NCBI RefSeq assembly: GCF_015265455.1
Contig: NZ_CP054492.1
Coordinates: 1,612,001 to 1,676,000, forward strand
DNA from: Candidatus Sulfurimonas baltica
GTDB taxonomy: Bacteria > Campylobacterota > Campylobacteria > Campylobacterales > Sulfurimonadaceae
Reading direction: 5' to 3'
Length of the DNA: 64,000 nucleotides
Shown one piece after another: positions 45,744 to 54,010 of this stretch (position 1 is the stretch's first letter; every line of letters starts with the position of its first letter). A model generated the notes under the pieces. It had not been told where the DNA came from, did not search any database, and saw nothing but the letters and a program-made list of their open reading frames with translations. The position numbers and the translations under genes are program-made.

Positions 45744-45869
45744 CTAATTTAAATCTAATATAGGCTCACTCAAAGCATCTAAAAATTTTACAATTCTTGT
45801 TACTTCTTCTTCACTTAAATGCTTAGCTATCAATATCTCTGAAACTGTAGGTTTTGGAACTTTCTCTAA
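45744..45869 (-). pseudogene. Possible cytochrome c peroxidase C-terminal remnant
   Basis: A frame of about 42 codons, opened by a stop and lacking a start, reads AKHLSEEEVTRIVKFLDALSEP near its end. This matches the C-terminal helix of di-haem peroxidases (LTxEEVxxIVxFLxxLTGE) but the fragment is short. Rest of 45688-46007 shows nothing I can support. Confidence 0.35.
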
Positions 45870-46007
45870 GTTTCAAACTAAATTGTTGAACTATGATACA
45901 ATTTTAATGACTATCGGTTACTGACACAAAACTCTGAGTGGTCTCAAAAGTTAGGTTTTTACTGGGTTAGTAATTATCTAGTTTATAGGGGACATTCAAA
46001 GTATTAA

Positions 46008-46526
46008 TTAGTCTGCAAACCAATCTGAATTTTTTTCCATATTATCTTGTAGCTTTTCGTATTCTATTTTTGGTAAATTCTCGATATTGTCCTTATCAAC
46101 AATTTGAATATTTGTTATATCGTTAGTATTGCTATCATTTCGTAAATATCTTAATATTAGTTTTCCTGCAGCGTAAACTTCCTGTTTAATTATTTCATCA
46201 TTATCATTATATGTTATACACTCACCATGTAACTTTCCATCATCATATGTTTTAGTGCTTTTTACACTTTTATTTGCTTTTGGAATAAAATATTTTGTTT
46301 CTACACCGTGTCTCTTATCTTCTATGAAATATTCTAACTTTGCCAAAACACCTTTTACTGTGAAATGTTTAACTTCCTTAACCCCATTTTCTTCATTAAT
46401 CAGCTCTCTAACATATGCATCTTTAGCGTCATAATAATTCTTTGTAACAAATGTTTCACCAAGTTTATAAGTTTCAGTTTTTATATTTTTACTTGGATAA
46501 TTGCTTATTTTATGTTTTTCTCTCAT
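46008..46526 (-). CDS. MORN-variant repeat protein (YwqK-like)
   Basis: 172 residues from the ATG at 46526, which follows AAGGAC. Two to three MORN_2-like units are seen, for example YFIEDKRHGVETKYFI and KTYDDGKLHGECITYN, each with the GxxHGxxxxY pattern. The N- and C-terminal parts are charged. YwqK-like proteins are sometimes labelled antitoxins, but no toxin gene is adjacent. It lies just outside the left attachment repeat. Confidence 0.6.
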   Translation of the reverse strand: MREKHKISNYPSKNIKTETYKLGETFVTKNYYDAKDAYVRELINEENGVKEVKHFTVKGVLAKLEYFIEDKRHGVETKYFIPKANKSVKSTKTYDDGKLHGECITYNDNDEIIKQEVYAAGKLILRYLRNDSNTNDITNIQIVDKDNIENLPKIEYEKLQDNMEKNSDWFAD

Positions 46527-46586
46527 TATAGTCCTTAATAAACAGCATTGTAGCACATTAAAACATATCTGCTTTATAGCATAACA

Positions 46587-46624
46587 CCAATTCAAGTTTA
46601 AAGTGCAAATACTATTTGAATTGG
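46587..46624. promoter_or_regulatory. Inverted repeat upstream of the MORN-repeat gene
   Basis: 9-bp arms CCAATTCAA and TTGAATTGG, 20 bp apart, 60-100 bp upstream of the start. Could be an operator. The region 46625-46736 shows nothing else. Confidence 0.35.
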
Positions 46625-46736
46625 CGAATCATTTAAAAGTTGATACAAAAATTAGTCTGTTTAAAGAGGTATGTCACAAATCTAGCACACTTGATAAATA
46701 TAATGATTTTAGGAAGGCTTGAAAGTACGATGAAAT

Positions 46737-46785
46737 AGTGGTGGGTCCTGCGTGACTCGAACACGCGACCACTCCGTTATGAGCG
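46737..46785. repeat. Left attachment repeat (attL): 3' half of tRNA(CAT)
   Basis: 49 bp identical to 53962-54010, covering the tRNA from the anticodon to the CCA end plus 2 bp. The 5' half of the tRNA is absent; only loose similarity (GGCTCT) follows. This is the expected footprint of integration into a tRNA 3' end. Confidence 0.85.
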
Positions 46786-46913
46786 TCAAGGCTCTCTACT
46801 TTACTAAAATTTACAAACTCTTACAAACCACTTCATTTATGGACTATTTAGAGCCTTTCAGTAAAAAGTTATTTTATCTATATTTATTAAATATACCTAT
46901 TTTTTAATAAAAA

Positions 46914-46932
46914 AGTGGGGTAAAAAGTGGGG
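46914..46932. repeat. AGTGGGG doublet at left end of element
   Basis: AGTGGGG-TAAAA-AGTGGGG, identical to 53871-53889. It lies 21 bp before the integrase start. The paired short direct repeats resemble arm-type integrase or excisionase sites. Confidence 0.55.
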
Positions 46933-46952
46933 TTTTCTGATATACTACTTTC

Positions 46953-48044
46953 ATGGGAACAAGAAAAGATTATATTAAAACAAAATACACAGGTATATAT
47001 GTCAAAGAAGATTCAAAAACAAAAATAAAAACATATTTAGCGCGTGCAAAAGTCAACGGAACTGAAATAGAACAGATTGTAGGCTATTCTAATGATAGGT
47101 ATAAAACTAATCCATCTTTAGCATTTAATCGACGTGTAGAGCTTATAAACACACATAAAGCAGGTAAATCAACTAAAAGAGCTGACAATCCTACGCTTGA
47201 TACTTTTTTTAATGAATTTCAAGATATGAGAAAAGAGACTATTTCTCAGAATAGGTGGAAAAGTGCATTTTATTTTTATAGTAAATATGTGTCCGATTCT
47301 CTTAAAAAGAAACATATGAACTATGTCGATAGTGATGACCTTCAAAAAATAATTAATCATATGATAAATGAAGGTAAAAAAGGAAGTTATATTGTAACTG
47401 TAAAAGAAATATTTTCTCCGTTATTTAAAAAAGCGATTGAATTTGGTTTAGTAGAAAAAAATATAACTGATTATTTAAAATTTCCAAAATATGACAATAT
47501 CAAATATTTTTCATTGCCAGAAGATAAAATTAAAGAACTAATAAATGCAATTATGAATATTCCGGATAATCATTATAAAGTTCTGTTTATGTTTCTTTTA
47601 CGAGGTCGTAGAAGTAATGAAATACGAACTCTTTGTTTTGAAGATATTGATTTTGAAAATAAATTATATACTGTACGAGATGAAAATAATAAAACACGTA
47701 AAAATCTAACTTACATGTTAGATGCTGAGCTGATAGAACATCTTGAAATTATTAGAGAGAAAAAAGGCTTAATATTCAAATCACCTGTTACTGGCGAAAA
47801 ATTAACAGCAATTCCAAAAAAAATGTGGGCTAGAATTCAAAAAGAAGTAGGAATTAAAATGCGAATACACGATTTTAGACATTTGCTTGGCTTTACCCTT
47901 GTAAACAATAATGTACCTCTTGAGAGTATTTCAAGAGCGTTAGGACACTCTAAAATCACAACTACGCAAAGATATAGCAATCAAAAAGAATTAATGGCTA
48001 AAGATGCTGTTGATGTGTTTTTAGGGATAGTTAATAAAAAGTAA
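46953..48044 (+). CDS. Tyrosine-type site-specific integrase
   Basis: 363 residues. N-terminal AP2-like/arm-binding region (about 10-60), SAM-like core-binding domain (about 65-170), catalytic domain with Arg in LLRGRRSNEIRTL (about 222-234), HDFRH (about 307-311), GHS (about 331-333) and Tyr in TTTQRYSN (about 342). All catalytic residues appear present, so it may be active. Its place at attL next to a tRNA-derived repeat fits integration at that tRNA. Confidence 0.9.
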   Translation: MGTRKDYIKTKYTGIYVKEDSKTKIKTYLARAKVNGTEIEQIVGYSNDRYKTNPSLAFNRRVELINTHKAGKSTKRADNPTLDTFFNEFQDMRKETISQNRWKSAFYFYSKYVSDSLKKKHMNYVDSDDLQKIINHMINEGKKGSYIVTVKEIFSPLFKKAIEFGLVEKNITDYLKFPKYDNIKYFSLPEDKIKELINAIMNIPDNHYKVLFMFLLRGRRSNEIRTLCFEDIDFENKLYTVRDENNKTRKNLTYMLDAELIEHLEIIREKKGLIFKSPVTGEKLTAIPKKMWARIQKEVGIKMRIHDFRHLLGFTLVNNNVPLESISRALGHSKITTTQRYSNQKELMAKDAVDVFLGIVNKK

Positions 48045-48057
48045 GCAAATCTTCTTA

Positions 48058-48364
48058 TTAGGTTAATTTTAGATACATCCATTCATGTTTATCGGTCATA
48101 TATCTAAATTCCATTGATTCATAAAATGAAACTAAACTTTGATGCTCTTTACCGCTATCAGGTCGTAAAATCAGATATCTGACACCTGCAAGTTTTGATA
48201 TTTCCATCGCCATTTGAATTGCATAAATCAAAAGCATTTTAGAAACTTATTCACCTAAATGATTATGTATTGTATTTCTGTGTCAGTAATCTACAAAAAG
48301 ATAGTCAATAATTACGGATGGAAAAGTTTTATCTTCTAGCTCTAACTCTCCAACAGATAACGAT
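48058..48364 (-). pseudogene. GNAT acetyltransferase, decayed
   Basis: On the minus strand one frame reads VGELELEDKTFPSVII, then DYLFVDY-stop-HRN, HLGE-stop-VSKMLLIYAIQ, GVRYLILRPDS and FYESMEFRYM before its natural stop. This is the body of a GNAT fold protein of the toxin-like or rim-type group, broken by two in-frame stops (TGA and TAA). Its upstream side is cut by the MITE-like repeat at 48365. No functional product is expected. Confidence 0.65.
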
Positions 48365-48465
48365 TGTCAACGGCGGACTTAGTTTCAGCACATATTTTAA
48401 AACAAAACACCAATCTAAAGGCATGTATGTAAAAAATTGTGCTGTTTTTAGTTCCGCCGTTGACA
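48365..48465. mobile_element. MITE-like element with IS21-like ends
   Basis: 101 bp with perfect 13-bp terminal inverted repeats TGTCAACGGCGGA and further matches (CAGCACA) inside. The ends match the IS21-family copy in this window (TGTCATCGGCGGA) at 12 of 13 bases. It has no coding capacity, so it could have been moved by IstA in trans. No clear target duplication. The stretch 48466-48595 shows no supported gene. Confidence 0.6.
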
Positions 48466-48595
48466 TTTATTCCTACTATACCGTACTTTTAAGCACTTCT
48501 CAGCCTGAAATATTTTACTTTAAATCACATCGCTGAAATAAACAAAATCTTTAATTAACTCTTGTCTTTTCATATAAAAAATCATAATTATTTAT

Positions 48596-49477
48596 TTAAC
48601 CAGGTAAGTTGTTGTGATTTTCAACAACCTCAAATAGCTCTGTGATGCTATCAAGGGAAGCGCCCTTAAGCAATTTAACCTTTAGAAAGCCTTTCTCATT
48701 GTAAAGCTCTTTTCTAGATTTAAAGCTCTCATAAACATTAAATCCATTTGTTTTAACTAAGTTTCCTGAGGAAACTTCTTGTTTCAGTTTTACAGAAACA
48801 GGAGAAATTACGGAATTTTTCTCAATATTACCAAGTACAGAACCGAAGCTATCTGCGTTATGAGTAATGGTTTTGTATTTTTCTTTACTGTCAAAATTTA
48901 GAATTTTTTCTGAAGTCGTATAGCGCTCAATTTGCTTTGCTTCAAAAAGAACATCATCCTTCGAGGAATAATATTTATCCAAAAACAATTTATAGTCGTT
49001 AAAAGTAGTAGTAGATTTGTTCTTAAAATTAAGATGTTTGTACTGATTGTCTGGTTGATCTGGATAAGAGATTATAAGATCTTTTATTTTTGATGTTTGA
49101 GTAGCAAAAAGCCTATTAATTTTATACCTCTCAAAATCATCAAATAAACACTCATTTAAAAATTTAACATAAGTAGGATGAGATACAGAAACTTTTTTAT
49201 CAAGGGTGTTTATTAAATAAAGCTGCTCAGATAAAGGAAATAGATTGTTTAACAAAATGATTAGAGGGCGAGAAATAGATTTTAAAAACTCTATTTTTGG
49301 CTGCTTTTTGGAGTATTTTTGTGAGAAAGTTCTAACATCATTCTTGATAACAGTATGGACGATAGCTGAAAAGTTTTCAAGATAAGCACTTCGATTATTC
49401 ACCACAAACAGAACCTTAATATAGACGTTTTCATTTTTTGGCGCAAGAAACCAAAGGCGAGCAAAAAAAAGCTCCAA
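48596..49477 (-). CDS. Orphan hypothetical protein of the island
   Basis: Up to 293 residues if the TTG at 49477 is used; a GTG at 49405 with AAGG 8 nt ahead (269 residues) is the likelier start. No signal peptide; lysine/serine-rich, mostly soluble, with SRPLIILLNNLFPLSEQLYL as the only hydrophobic part. I recognise no domain. It is preceded by three 12-bp tandem repeats and a perfect 12-bp palindrome, which could be control or replication sites. The gene lies between the MITE and an insertion sequence. Confidence 0.5.
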   Translation of the reverse strand: MELFFARLWFLAPKNENVYIKVLFVVNNRSAYLENFSAIVHTVIKNDVRTFSQKYSKKQPKIEFLKSISRPLIILLNNLFPLSEQLYLINTLDKKVSVSHPTYVKFLNECLFDDFERYKINRLFATQTSKIKDLIISYPDQPDNQYKHLNFKNKSTTTFNDYKLFLDKYYSSKDDVLFEAKQIERYTTSEKILNFDSKEKYKTITHNADSFGSVLGNIEKNSVISPVSVKLKQEVSSGNLVKTNGFNVYESFKSRKELYNEKGFLKVKLLKGASLDSITELFEVVENHNNLPG

Positions 49478-49503
49478 AGTTGACGAAAAAAAGATGAAAA
49501 AAA

Positions 49504-49539
49504 GAGGTCTAAAAAGAGGTCTAAAAAGAGGTCTAAAAA
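49504..49539. repeat. Three tandem 12-bp repeats
   Basis: GAGGTCTAAAAA three times in a row, then a partial fourth (GG). The unit is close to one helix turn, as in iteron or multimer operator arrays. Confidence 0.6.
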
Positions 49540-49571
49540 GGTACTATTTTGAGAGTGAGCGAGTTTGCCTA

Positions 49572-49583
49572 TTGTGTACACAA
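49572..49583. promoter_or_regulatory. Palindrome TTGTGTACACAA
   Basis: Perfect 12-bp palindrome about 95-170 bp upstream of the orphan gene, depending on the start used. Possible operator. Confidence 0.4.
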
Positions 49584-49754
49584 ATTTCTAACGAAATCAG
49601 TATACAAATAAGCACTCGTTTTAATACTAAAATTAAGCATAAAATTTCCATGAAACTTATGATTAAACTTTAGTATAAAAAAATCACTCTTCACTACAAA
49701 AATAACACAGAAAAATGCTTTGCTTTTTTTGGATTTTCATCCATCATAATTTGT

Positions 49755-50821
49755 GGCTTAATGAAAAATTCGGGGGGGGTCTGAATAATCATTTTTTCTT
49801 ATAACTTACTAAATAATCATCGACCATTTTTAACTTCAAGCTTTTAGTAAATCCATTATGTATTTTGAGTAACTTTTTCATGGGAGAAAATACACCGCCA
49901 TCTATTGCATTTGTCGTGTTATGTATTTTAATATTTTTCTCATTTTTGTAAGTAAAAAGGTAAGGTAGATTTGTCTTTAAACTCTTGTAAGCGGATACAA
50001 GTTTTTGATGAGTAAATGACTCTTTGAATGTGTCAGGATTTATAGTCTTTTCTGCTAAAAAATCTTTATGCTTTTCATACCATTCATTTAGCTTTTTTGT
50101 AAAAATAGTTTGAGTTGTTAATGTTAGGTTGTACATAATTTTTTGAAGATCTTTACCAGCTTCTAGTCTTGGGTGCATTGTTATATATCTCTGTATTACT
50201 TTCTTTTGATGAAAGTGACACATTTGTACTGGGTAATCTTTGAAAGCCTTATATAAGCCTCTTTTACCATCAATTATGATAGCTTTTACTTCATAGCCTA
50301 TATCTAAAAGTCTTTGGAGAAGTTGTTTATAGTCTTTTGTAAGTTCACTTTGAACATGTTTCCACATAAGAATCTCACCAGATAAAATATCTTTGAAAAC
50401 TAAAGTACCAAGCTTGTCTTTCTTCTTGCCATAAAAGGTAGCATCACAAACCACAACTACCTCCCTTGGAGTATGAGCTTTTTCTATTGGCTCATATTCA
50501 AGTATTTGCTTTCTAATCCATGGAATACTGTGTTTATAATCTTCAGCTAAATGAAGTAGGATTTGTCTTCTATAAACATACTTTTTAAAGATAACTTCTT
50601 GTAAGTTTTTTGGTCTTCTTTTGGACTGAAATTTCTTGTTGCAATCATTACATCTGTATCTCTGAATACCTCGTCTTATACCTATCTTTTTAGTGTTGTT
50701 TTTTTGACAACTTGGACATATCTTTGCAGTTTTTTACAACCATTTATAAATAAACCTTTGTTTACTACCAATATAACATACTTTCAAGCACTTTTTAGAC
50801 CCCCATGTTTTTCATTAAGCC
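49755..50821. mobile_element. IS256-like insertion sequence (zinc-ribbon variant)
   Basis: About 1.07 kb bounded by inverted repeats GGCTTAATGAAAAA...GGGGGTCT (left at 49755, right end reading CATTAAGCC at 50821). It encodes one DDE-type transposase on the minus strand. No convincing target duplication is seen next to the ends. Confidence 0.65.
49789..50743 (-). pseudogene. Transposase, IS256-like Zn-binding variant, frameshifted
   Basis: From an ATG at 50743 the frame breaks after six codons at a run of six A (50730-50735 on the complement). Skipping one A joins it to a long frame that reads KICPSCQKNN and YRCNDCNKKF (zinc ribbon), an HTH region, VVVVCDATFYGKK (first Asp), AIIIDGKRGL (second Asp) and QMCHFHQKK, ending at 49789. 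A DDE transposase is clear. Either the gene is broken by one base or slippage at the A run restores it. Translation from the internal GTG at 50454 would lack the zinc ribbon. Confidence 0.65.
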
Positions 50822-51083
50822 TAAACTCCAGATTTGCAAAGCTTAAAATAATTCCTGATAATTCAGTCAAGAATATAGAACAATTGATTCATTCTATTGT
50901 TCCAATAGACAATTTATAAAGGAAGCTTGTTGAAAATTTAGATGTGTGGCTTTACGCCACTTAATATAGCTTACACAGATTTTTAAACGCTCTAGATGGA
51001 TTCCAAATAGGCGTCAATGGCGGAGGTAATGGTTACTTAATTGATAAGTTTTATTATTATTTTTTTAAATATAGGCAAATTAT
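50822..51083. other. Debris between the two insertion sequences
   Basis: 262 bp. A 33-codon tail (ends at 50919, reading KIIPDNSVKNIEQLIHSI) looks like the end of a lost gene. At 51012 CGTCAATGGCGGAG resembles a degraded IS21-type end. Nothing else is supported. Confidence 0.4.
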
Positions 51084-51156
51084 TGTCAAGAGCGGAGTTA
51101 AATTCGGCAGTTTTTCGTAAGAAATATTACGAATTGTAACCTTAAGCGACGATGGT

Positions 51157-51963
51157 TTAATTTATCCCTTTGATTGATTTTTTGGCTTTAAACTTATACA
51201 AGTCTGAATCTACCATTCCCTCCTCTTTTTTTTCTTTCAATCGATATGAATCTCCAAGTATATTTATAATATGAGAGTGGTGTAAAAGTCTGTCTAAAAT
51301 AGCTGTAGTAACAACTTTATCATTTGCAAATATTCCACTCCATTGGCTAAACACAAGATTTGAAGTGACAATTGTTGCTCCTCTTTCATAGCGTTTGGAT
51401 ATTACTTGAAAAAAGTGATGGGCATCTTCTTTGCTCATTGGAAAGTAGCCTATTTCATCTATTACAAGCAGAGATGGTGTCATGATAGACTGACGGATAA
51501 AAGAGTCATAGCGTTTCTCTTTTTTGGCATTGCTCATCTGCATAATAAGGTCAGAGATTGTTATAAATCTGGCTTTGATGCGTTTTTGAACAGCTTGATA
51601 AGCAAGTGCTATTGCTAAGTGAGTTTTACCAACTCCAGACTGGCCAAGTAATATAATGTTCTCTTTGCGTTTGATGAACTCAAGAGTGGAGAGTTCTTCT
51701 ATCTGTCTACGATTAACTCCGACAGTGAAATCAAAGTCAAACTGCTCAAGTGTTTTTATAGTTGGAAATCCTGCCATTTTTGTGAGCGTTGCACGCGAAC
51801 GAGTAGCTCTGCTGTCTGCTTCGAGTTTTAGCACTTCATAAAGATATTCACTATATTTCCAACCTTCTTTTGCTGCACGGTTTCCAAGCTCATGATGAAA
51901 CTCGTTAAACATTGGCAGTTGCAACTCTTTACACAAATATTCTATCTTCTCATTTAGTTCCAT
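51157..51963 (-). CDS. istB: IS21-family helper ATPase IstB
   Basis: 268 residues, AAA+ helper of transposition. Walker A LLGQSGVGKTHLAIALA near residues 104-120, Walker B LLVIDEIGYFPM near 166-177, then VTSNLVFSQW (sensor region). The length is normal for IstB and no stop or frameshift is seen. Overlaps istA by 10 bp. Confidence 0.93.
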   Translation of the reverse strand: MELNEKIEYLCKELQLPMFNEFHHELGNRAAKEGWKYSEYLYEVLKLEADSRATRSRATLTKMAGFPTIKTLEQFDFDFTVGVNRRQIEELSTLEFIKRKENIILLGQSGVGKTHLAIALAYQAVQKRIKARFITISDLIMQMSNAKKEKRYDSFIRQSIMTPSLLVIDEIGYFPMSKEDAHHFFQVISKRYERGATIVTSNLVFSQWSGIFANDKVVTTAILDRLLHHSHIINILGDSYRLKEKKEEGMVDSDLYKFKAKKSIKGIN

Positions 51964-53060
51964 AAAGCACCTCCAACTGCATAAGCAGGAATAAGCATAT
52001 AAGCCATAACAGGGATAAACTCATCATAGCTTTGTAAATCACGATTTGGAATATGAATGGTAATTCTATTGGATGTTTGGCTATTTTTTGATACACTTTG
52101 TGCTGTAGCTTTTATTGGGTGGATACCGTGATAAGGCTTCGGTAGAGGTAGCAAATGCAATTGCTCTTCTGCCAACATATCAAATGGCTTATGCATAGTT
52201 GTTTGATGTATTCTAGAGTTAGCTGTGAAATCCAGCCAATCCATAACTTCCGCATTTGCATTCTCCAAGGTCATTTTATAACCCATCATAGAGAGTCTAG
52301 TTTTAAACATGTTGTGAAAACTGTATCTCAAATAGTGATTAAATCTCTCAACCTTGCCCTTAGTTTGAGCACGATATGGCTTACAAACTTTAAGTTGCAT
52401 TCCGCAATGTTTCTCTGCAAAGTCTCGAAACTGCTCATTAAATTTATGCTTACCAAATCCATAAGCATTTCTTTTAATAATTACTGTCTTCATGTTGTCA
52501 TATAGACCTTCTTGTGGAACTCCACCGAAGTAACTAAATGCGTTCATATGACATTTTATTAGGGTTTCTACTTTTTCATCAGATACATACTCAACATATG
52601 ACGCTCGAGAATAGCCCATTGTTGCCACAAATGCAGACAAGCCTTCTTTTGGAAATTCTACCCAGTCAACTTGCATCTGTTTACCAGGGTCTGTCTCAAA
52701 CCTAACTAGCGGTTCTTCATCTTTTACTTTTTGGCGGAGCTCATGACGAAGCACAACATCATTCATCCAGCGAAGTGAACCTCTATAGCCTAATTTCTGA
52801 ATCTCTTGATAAATTGACGATGAAGGAATAGAAACACCTAGTTTATGTGCCTCTTCTAGCATTCTGGCAATATTTGGAAGGTATGGATCAACTGTTGTTT
52901 CAACTGCATCTCGTTTAATGACTGGAACATAGCCTTCAGGCATCTTTGCATATTTAGCAACTGTATCTCTGTTAATGCCTAGTTTACGAGCTATGGCACT
53001 TTTACTAAGTCCATCTTTGAGCATTTTATGAATCATTTTTACTTCACCTTTTTTAAGCAT
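51954..53060 (-). CDS. istA: IS21-family transposase IstA
   Basis: 368 residues. N-terminal HTH (GLSKSAIARKLGINRDTVAKY), then the DDE core with QVDWVEFP (first Asp), GLYDNMKTVI (second Asp) and KGKVERFNHYLR (Glu). It is a little short for the family, whose members usually run 390-500 residues, but motifs are complete. Likely functional with IstB. Confidence 0.92.
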   Translation of the reverse strand: MLKKGEVKMIHKMLKDGLSKSAIARKLGINRDTVAKYAKMPEGYVPVIKRDAVETTVDPYLPNIARMLEEAHKLGVSIPSSSIYQEIQKLGYRGSLRWMNDVVLRHELRQKVKDEEPLVRFETDPGKQMQVDWVEFPKEGLSAFVATMGYSRASYVEYVSDEKVETLIKCHMNAFSYFGGVPQEGLYDNMKTVIIKRNAYGFGKHKFNEQFRDFAEKHCGMQLKVCKPYRAQTKGKVERFNHYLRYSFHNMFKTRLSMMGYKMTLENANAEVMDWLDFTANSRIHQTTMHKPFDMLAEEQLHLLPLPKPYHGIHPIKATAQSVSKNSQTSNRITIHIPNRDLQSYDEFIPVMAYMLIPAYAVGGALWN

Positions 53061-53178
53061 TCATCTCCTTCCAAATTTTTGAAAAAAGACTTTAACAAAA
53101 TTAATTTGTTTCTTTAAGCTTTTGGTTGTAAAAACTACTTTTTAGCAGCTTTCCGTACTGCCTATTTTAACTCCGCCG

Positions 53179-53847
53179 ATGACAGCTTCAACTAGTGCTG
53201 GAATTGCTGGTCTTTCTGGGATTGCAGCTAGTAATGCAACGCTAGCTTGGCTAGGTGGAGGAGCACTCGCTGTAGGTGGTGGCGGGATAGCTCTTGGAAC
53301 AATTGTTTTAGGTGGTCTTGCAATAATCCCTGCAGTTTCCTATATGGCCTACAAAGGTAAGTTTAACTATAAAAATGAAGTTGAAGAAGTTGATAAGGCA
53401 CACAAAGAAGCTACGCAATATGCTAATAATGCAGACCAAGTTATTCAAAAATTTGATGAACTATCGAAATTTATTGATAACGTTATTTTCATCATCCAAA
53501 AATACAATACTGAGTGTATAAAATTAAATAAACAAACAGATCATATAAGACATCATACTGGAGACAACTATAACAGATATACAAATGAACAACAATTGTT
53601 AATTCAGAAGCATATACAGTATCTAGAAGGCTTATTAAAAATACTTAACATTCCTATCATGAATGAAGATGGTTCAATTCATAAAGATATTGTATTAACA
53701 ATCAAACATTCGAATGATTTTTTAAATAATGCAGGTGAAATAGTCTTTGTAAATTTCAATAAAAACAAACCTACTTGGACTTATATCATTTCTGTTGTAG
53801 TAGTAGTAGTTAGTATCGCTGCATACCTATATTATCACATACGATGA
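53179..53847 (+). CDS. 5'-truncated glycine-zipper membrane protein
   Basis: 222 residues as read, but the first two codons (ATG ACA) lie inside the right end of the IS21 copy, so the original N-terminus is lost and the IS supplies the start. A glycine-rich stretch (LSGIAASNATLAWLGGG and GGGGIALG, about residues 13-45) forms one or two membrane helices, a helical middle part follows, and a C-terminal helix (YIISVVVVVVSIAAYLYY) closes it. Related glycine-zipper proteins occur in many bacteria with unclear roles. No ribosome site is seen ahead of the ATG, so it may be silent. Confidence 0.55.
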   Translation: MTASTSAGIAGLSGIAASNATLAWLGGGALAVGGGGIALGTIVLGGLAIIPAVSYMAYKGKFNYKNEVEEVDKAHKEATQYANNADQVIQKFDELSKFIDNVIFIIQKYNTECIKLNKQTDHIRHHTGDNYNRYTNEQQLLIQKHIQYLEGLLKILNIPIMNEDGSIHKDIVLTIKHSNDFLNNAGEIVFVNFNKNKPTWTYIISVVVVVVSIAAYLYYHIR

Positions 53848-53870
53848 AAAATTAAAATAAAATATATTAA

Positions 53871-53889
53871 AGTGGGGTAAAAAGTGGGG
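53871..53889. repeat. AGTGGGG doublet at right end of element
   Basis: AGTGGGG-TAAAA-AGTGGGG, identical to 46914-46932, 73 bp inside the right attachment repeat and in the same orientation as the left copy. Confidence 0.55.
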
Positions 53890-53961
53890 TAAGCTATTTT
53901 TAGTCTTACTCTAATTTGTGCTGCTAAAGTCTTTGAAAGTTTGTAATTAAGGGGATAAACA

Positions 53962-54010
53962 AGTGGTGGGTCCTGCGTGACTCGAACACGCGACCACTCC
54001 GTTATGAGCG
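53962..54010. repeat. Right attachment repeat (attR), within the intact tRNA
   Basis: 49 bp identical to 46737-46785. Here it is the 3' half of a complete tRNA gene, as expected when integration restores the tRNA. Confidence 0.85.

Larger units (their letters stand above)
49478..49754. other. Upstream region of the orphan island gene
   Basis: No gene supported. It holds the 12-bp tandem repeats (49504-49539) and the palindrome TTGTGTACACAA (49572-49583); the rest is AT-rich and ends at the left inverted repeat of the next insertion sequence. Confidence 0.5.
51084..53184. mobile_element. IS21-family insertion sequence
   Basis: 2101 bp with terminal repeats TGTCAAGAGCGGAGTTAAA (left) and TGTCATCGGCGGAGTTAAA (right, reversed), matching through GGCAG just inside. 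It holds istA and istB on the minus strand. The bases flanking the ends (AATTAT and GCTTCA) do not form a target duplication, so one side has probably been rearranged since insertion. Confidence 0.85.
46737..54010. mobile_element. Integrative element inserted at a tRNA(CAT) gene
   Basis: About 7.2 kb bounded by 49-bp direct repeats; the intact tRNA is at the right end. A full tyrosine integrase gene lies 167 bp inside the left repeat. A 19-bp sequence, AGTGGGGTAAAAAGTGGGG, occurs once inside each end (46914 and 53871). Contents are decayed: GNAT pseudogene, MITE, two insertion sequences, one orphan gene and one truncated gene. No conjugation or phage structural genes are seen, so it is a small or degraded island. 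Confidence 0.8.

Noticed and set aside
46739-46785. A second tRNA gene
   Set aside because: Only the 3' half matches; the D-arm and acceptor 5' strand are missing, so it is an attachment-site copy.
49504-49539. Short CRISPR array
   Set aside because: Units are 12 bp and directly adjacent with no spacers and no cas genes nearby.
50704-50919. 71-codon forward gene across the right end of the IS256-like element
   Set aside because: It reads antisense through transposase and inverted repeat; only its last ~33 codons may be an old gene end.
51012-51025. Intact extra IS21 end (CGTCAATGGCGGAG)
   Set aside because: Three of the fourteen bases differ and the inner end sequence is absent; at most a decayed end.
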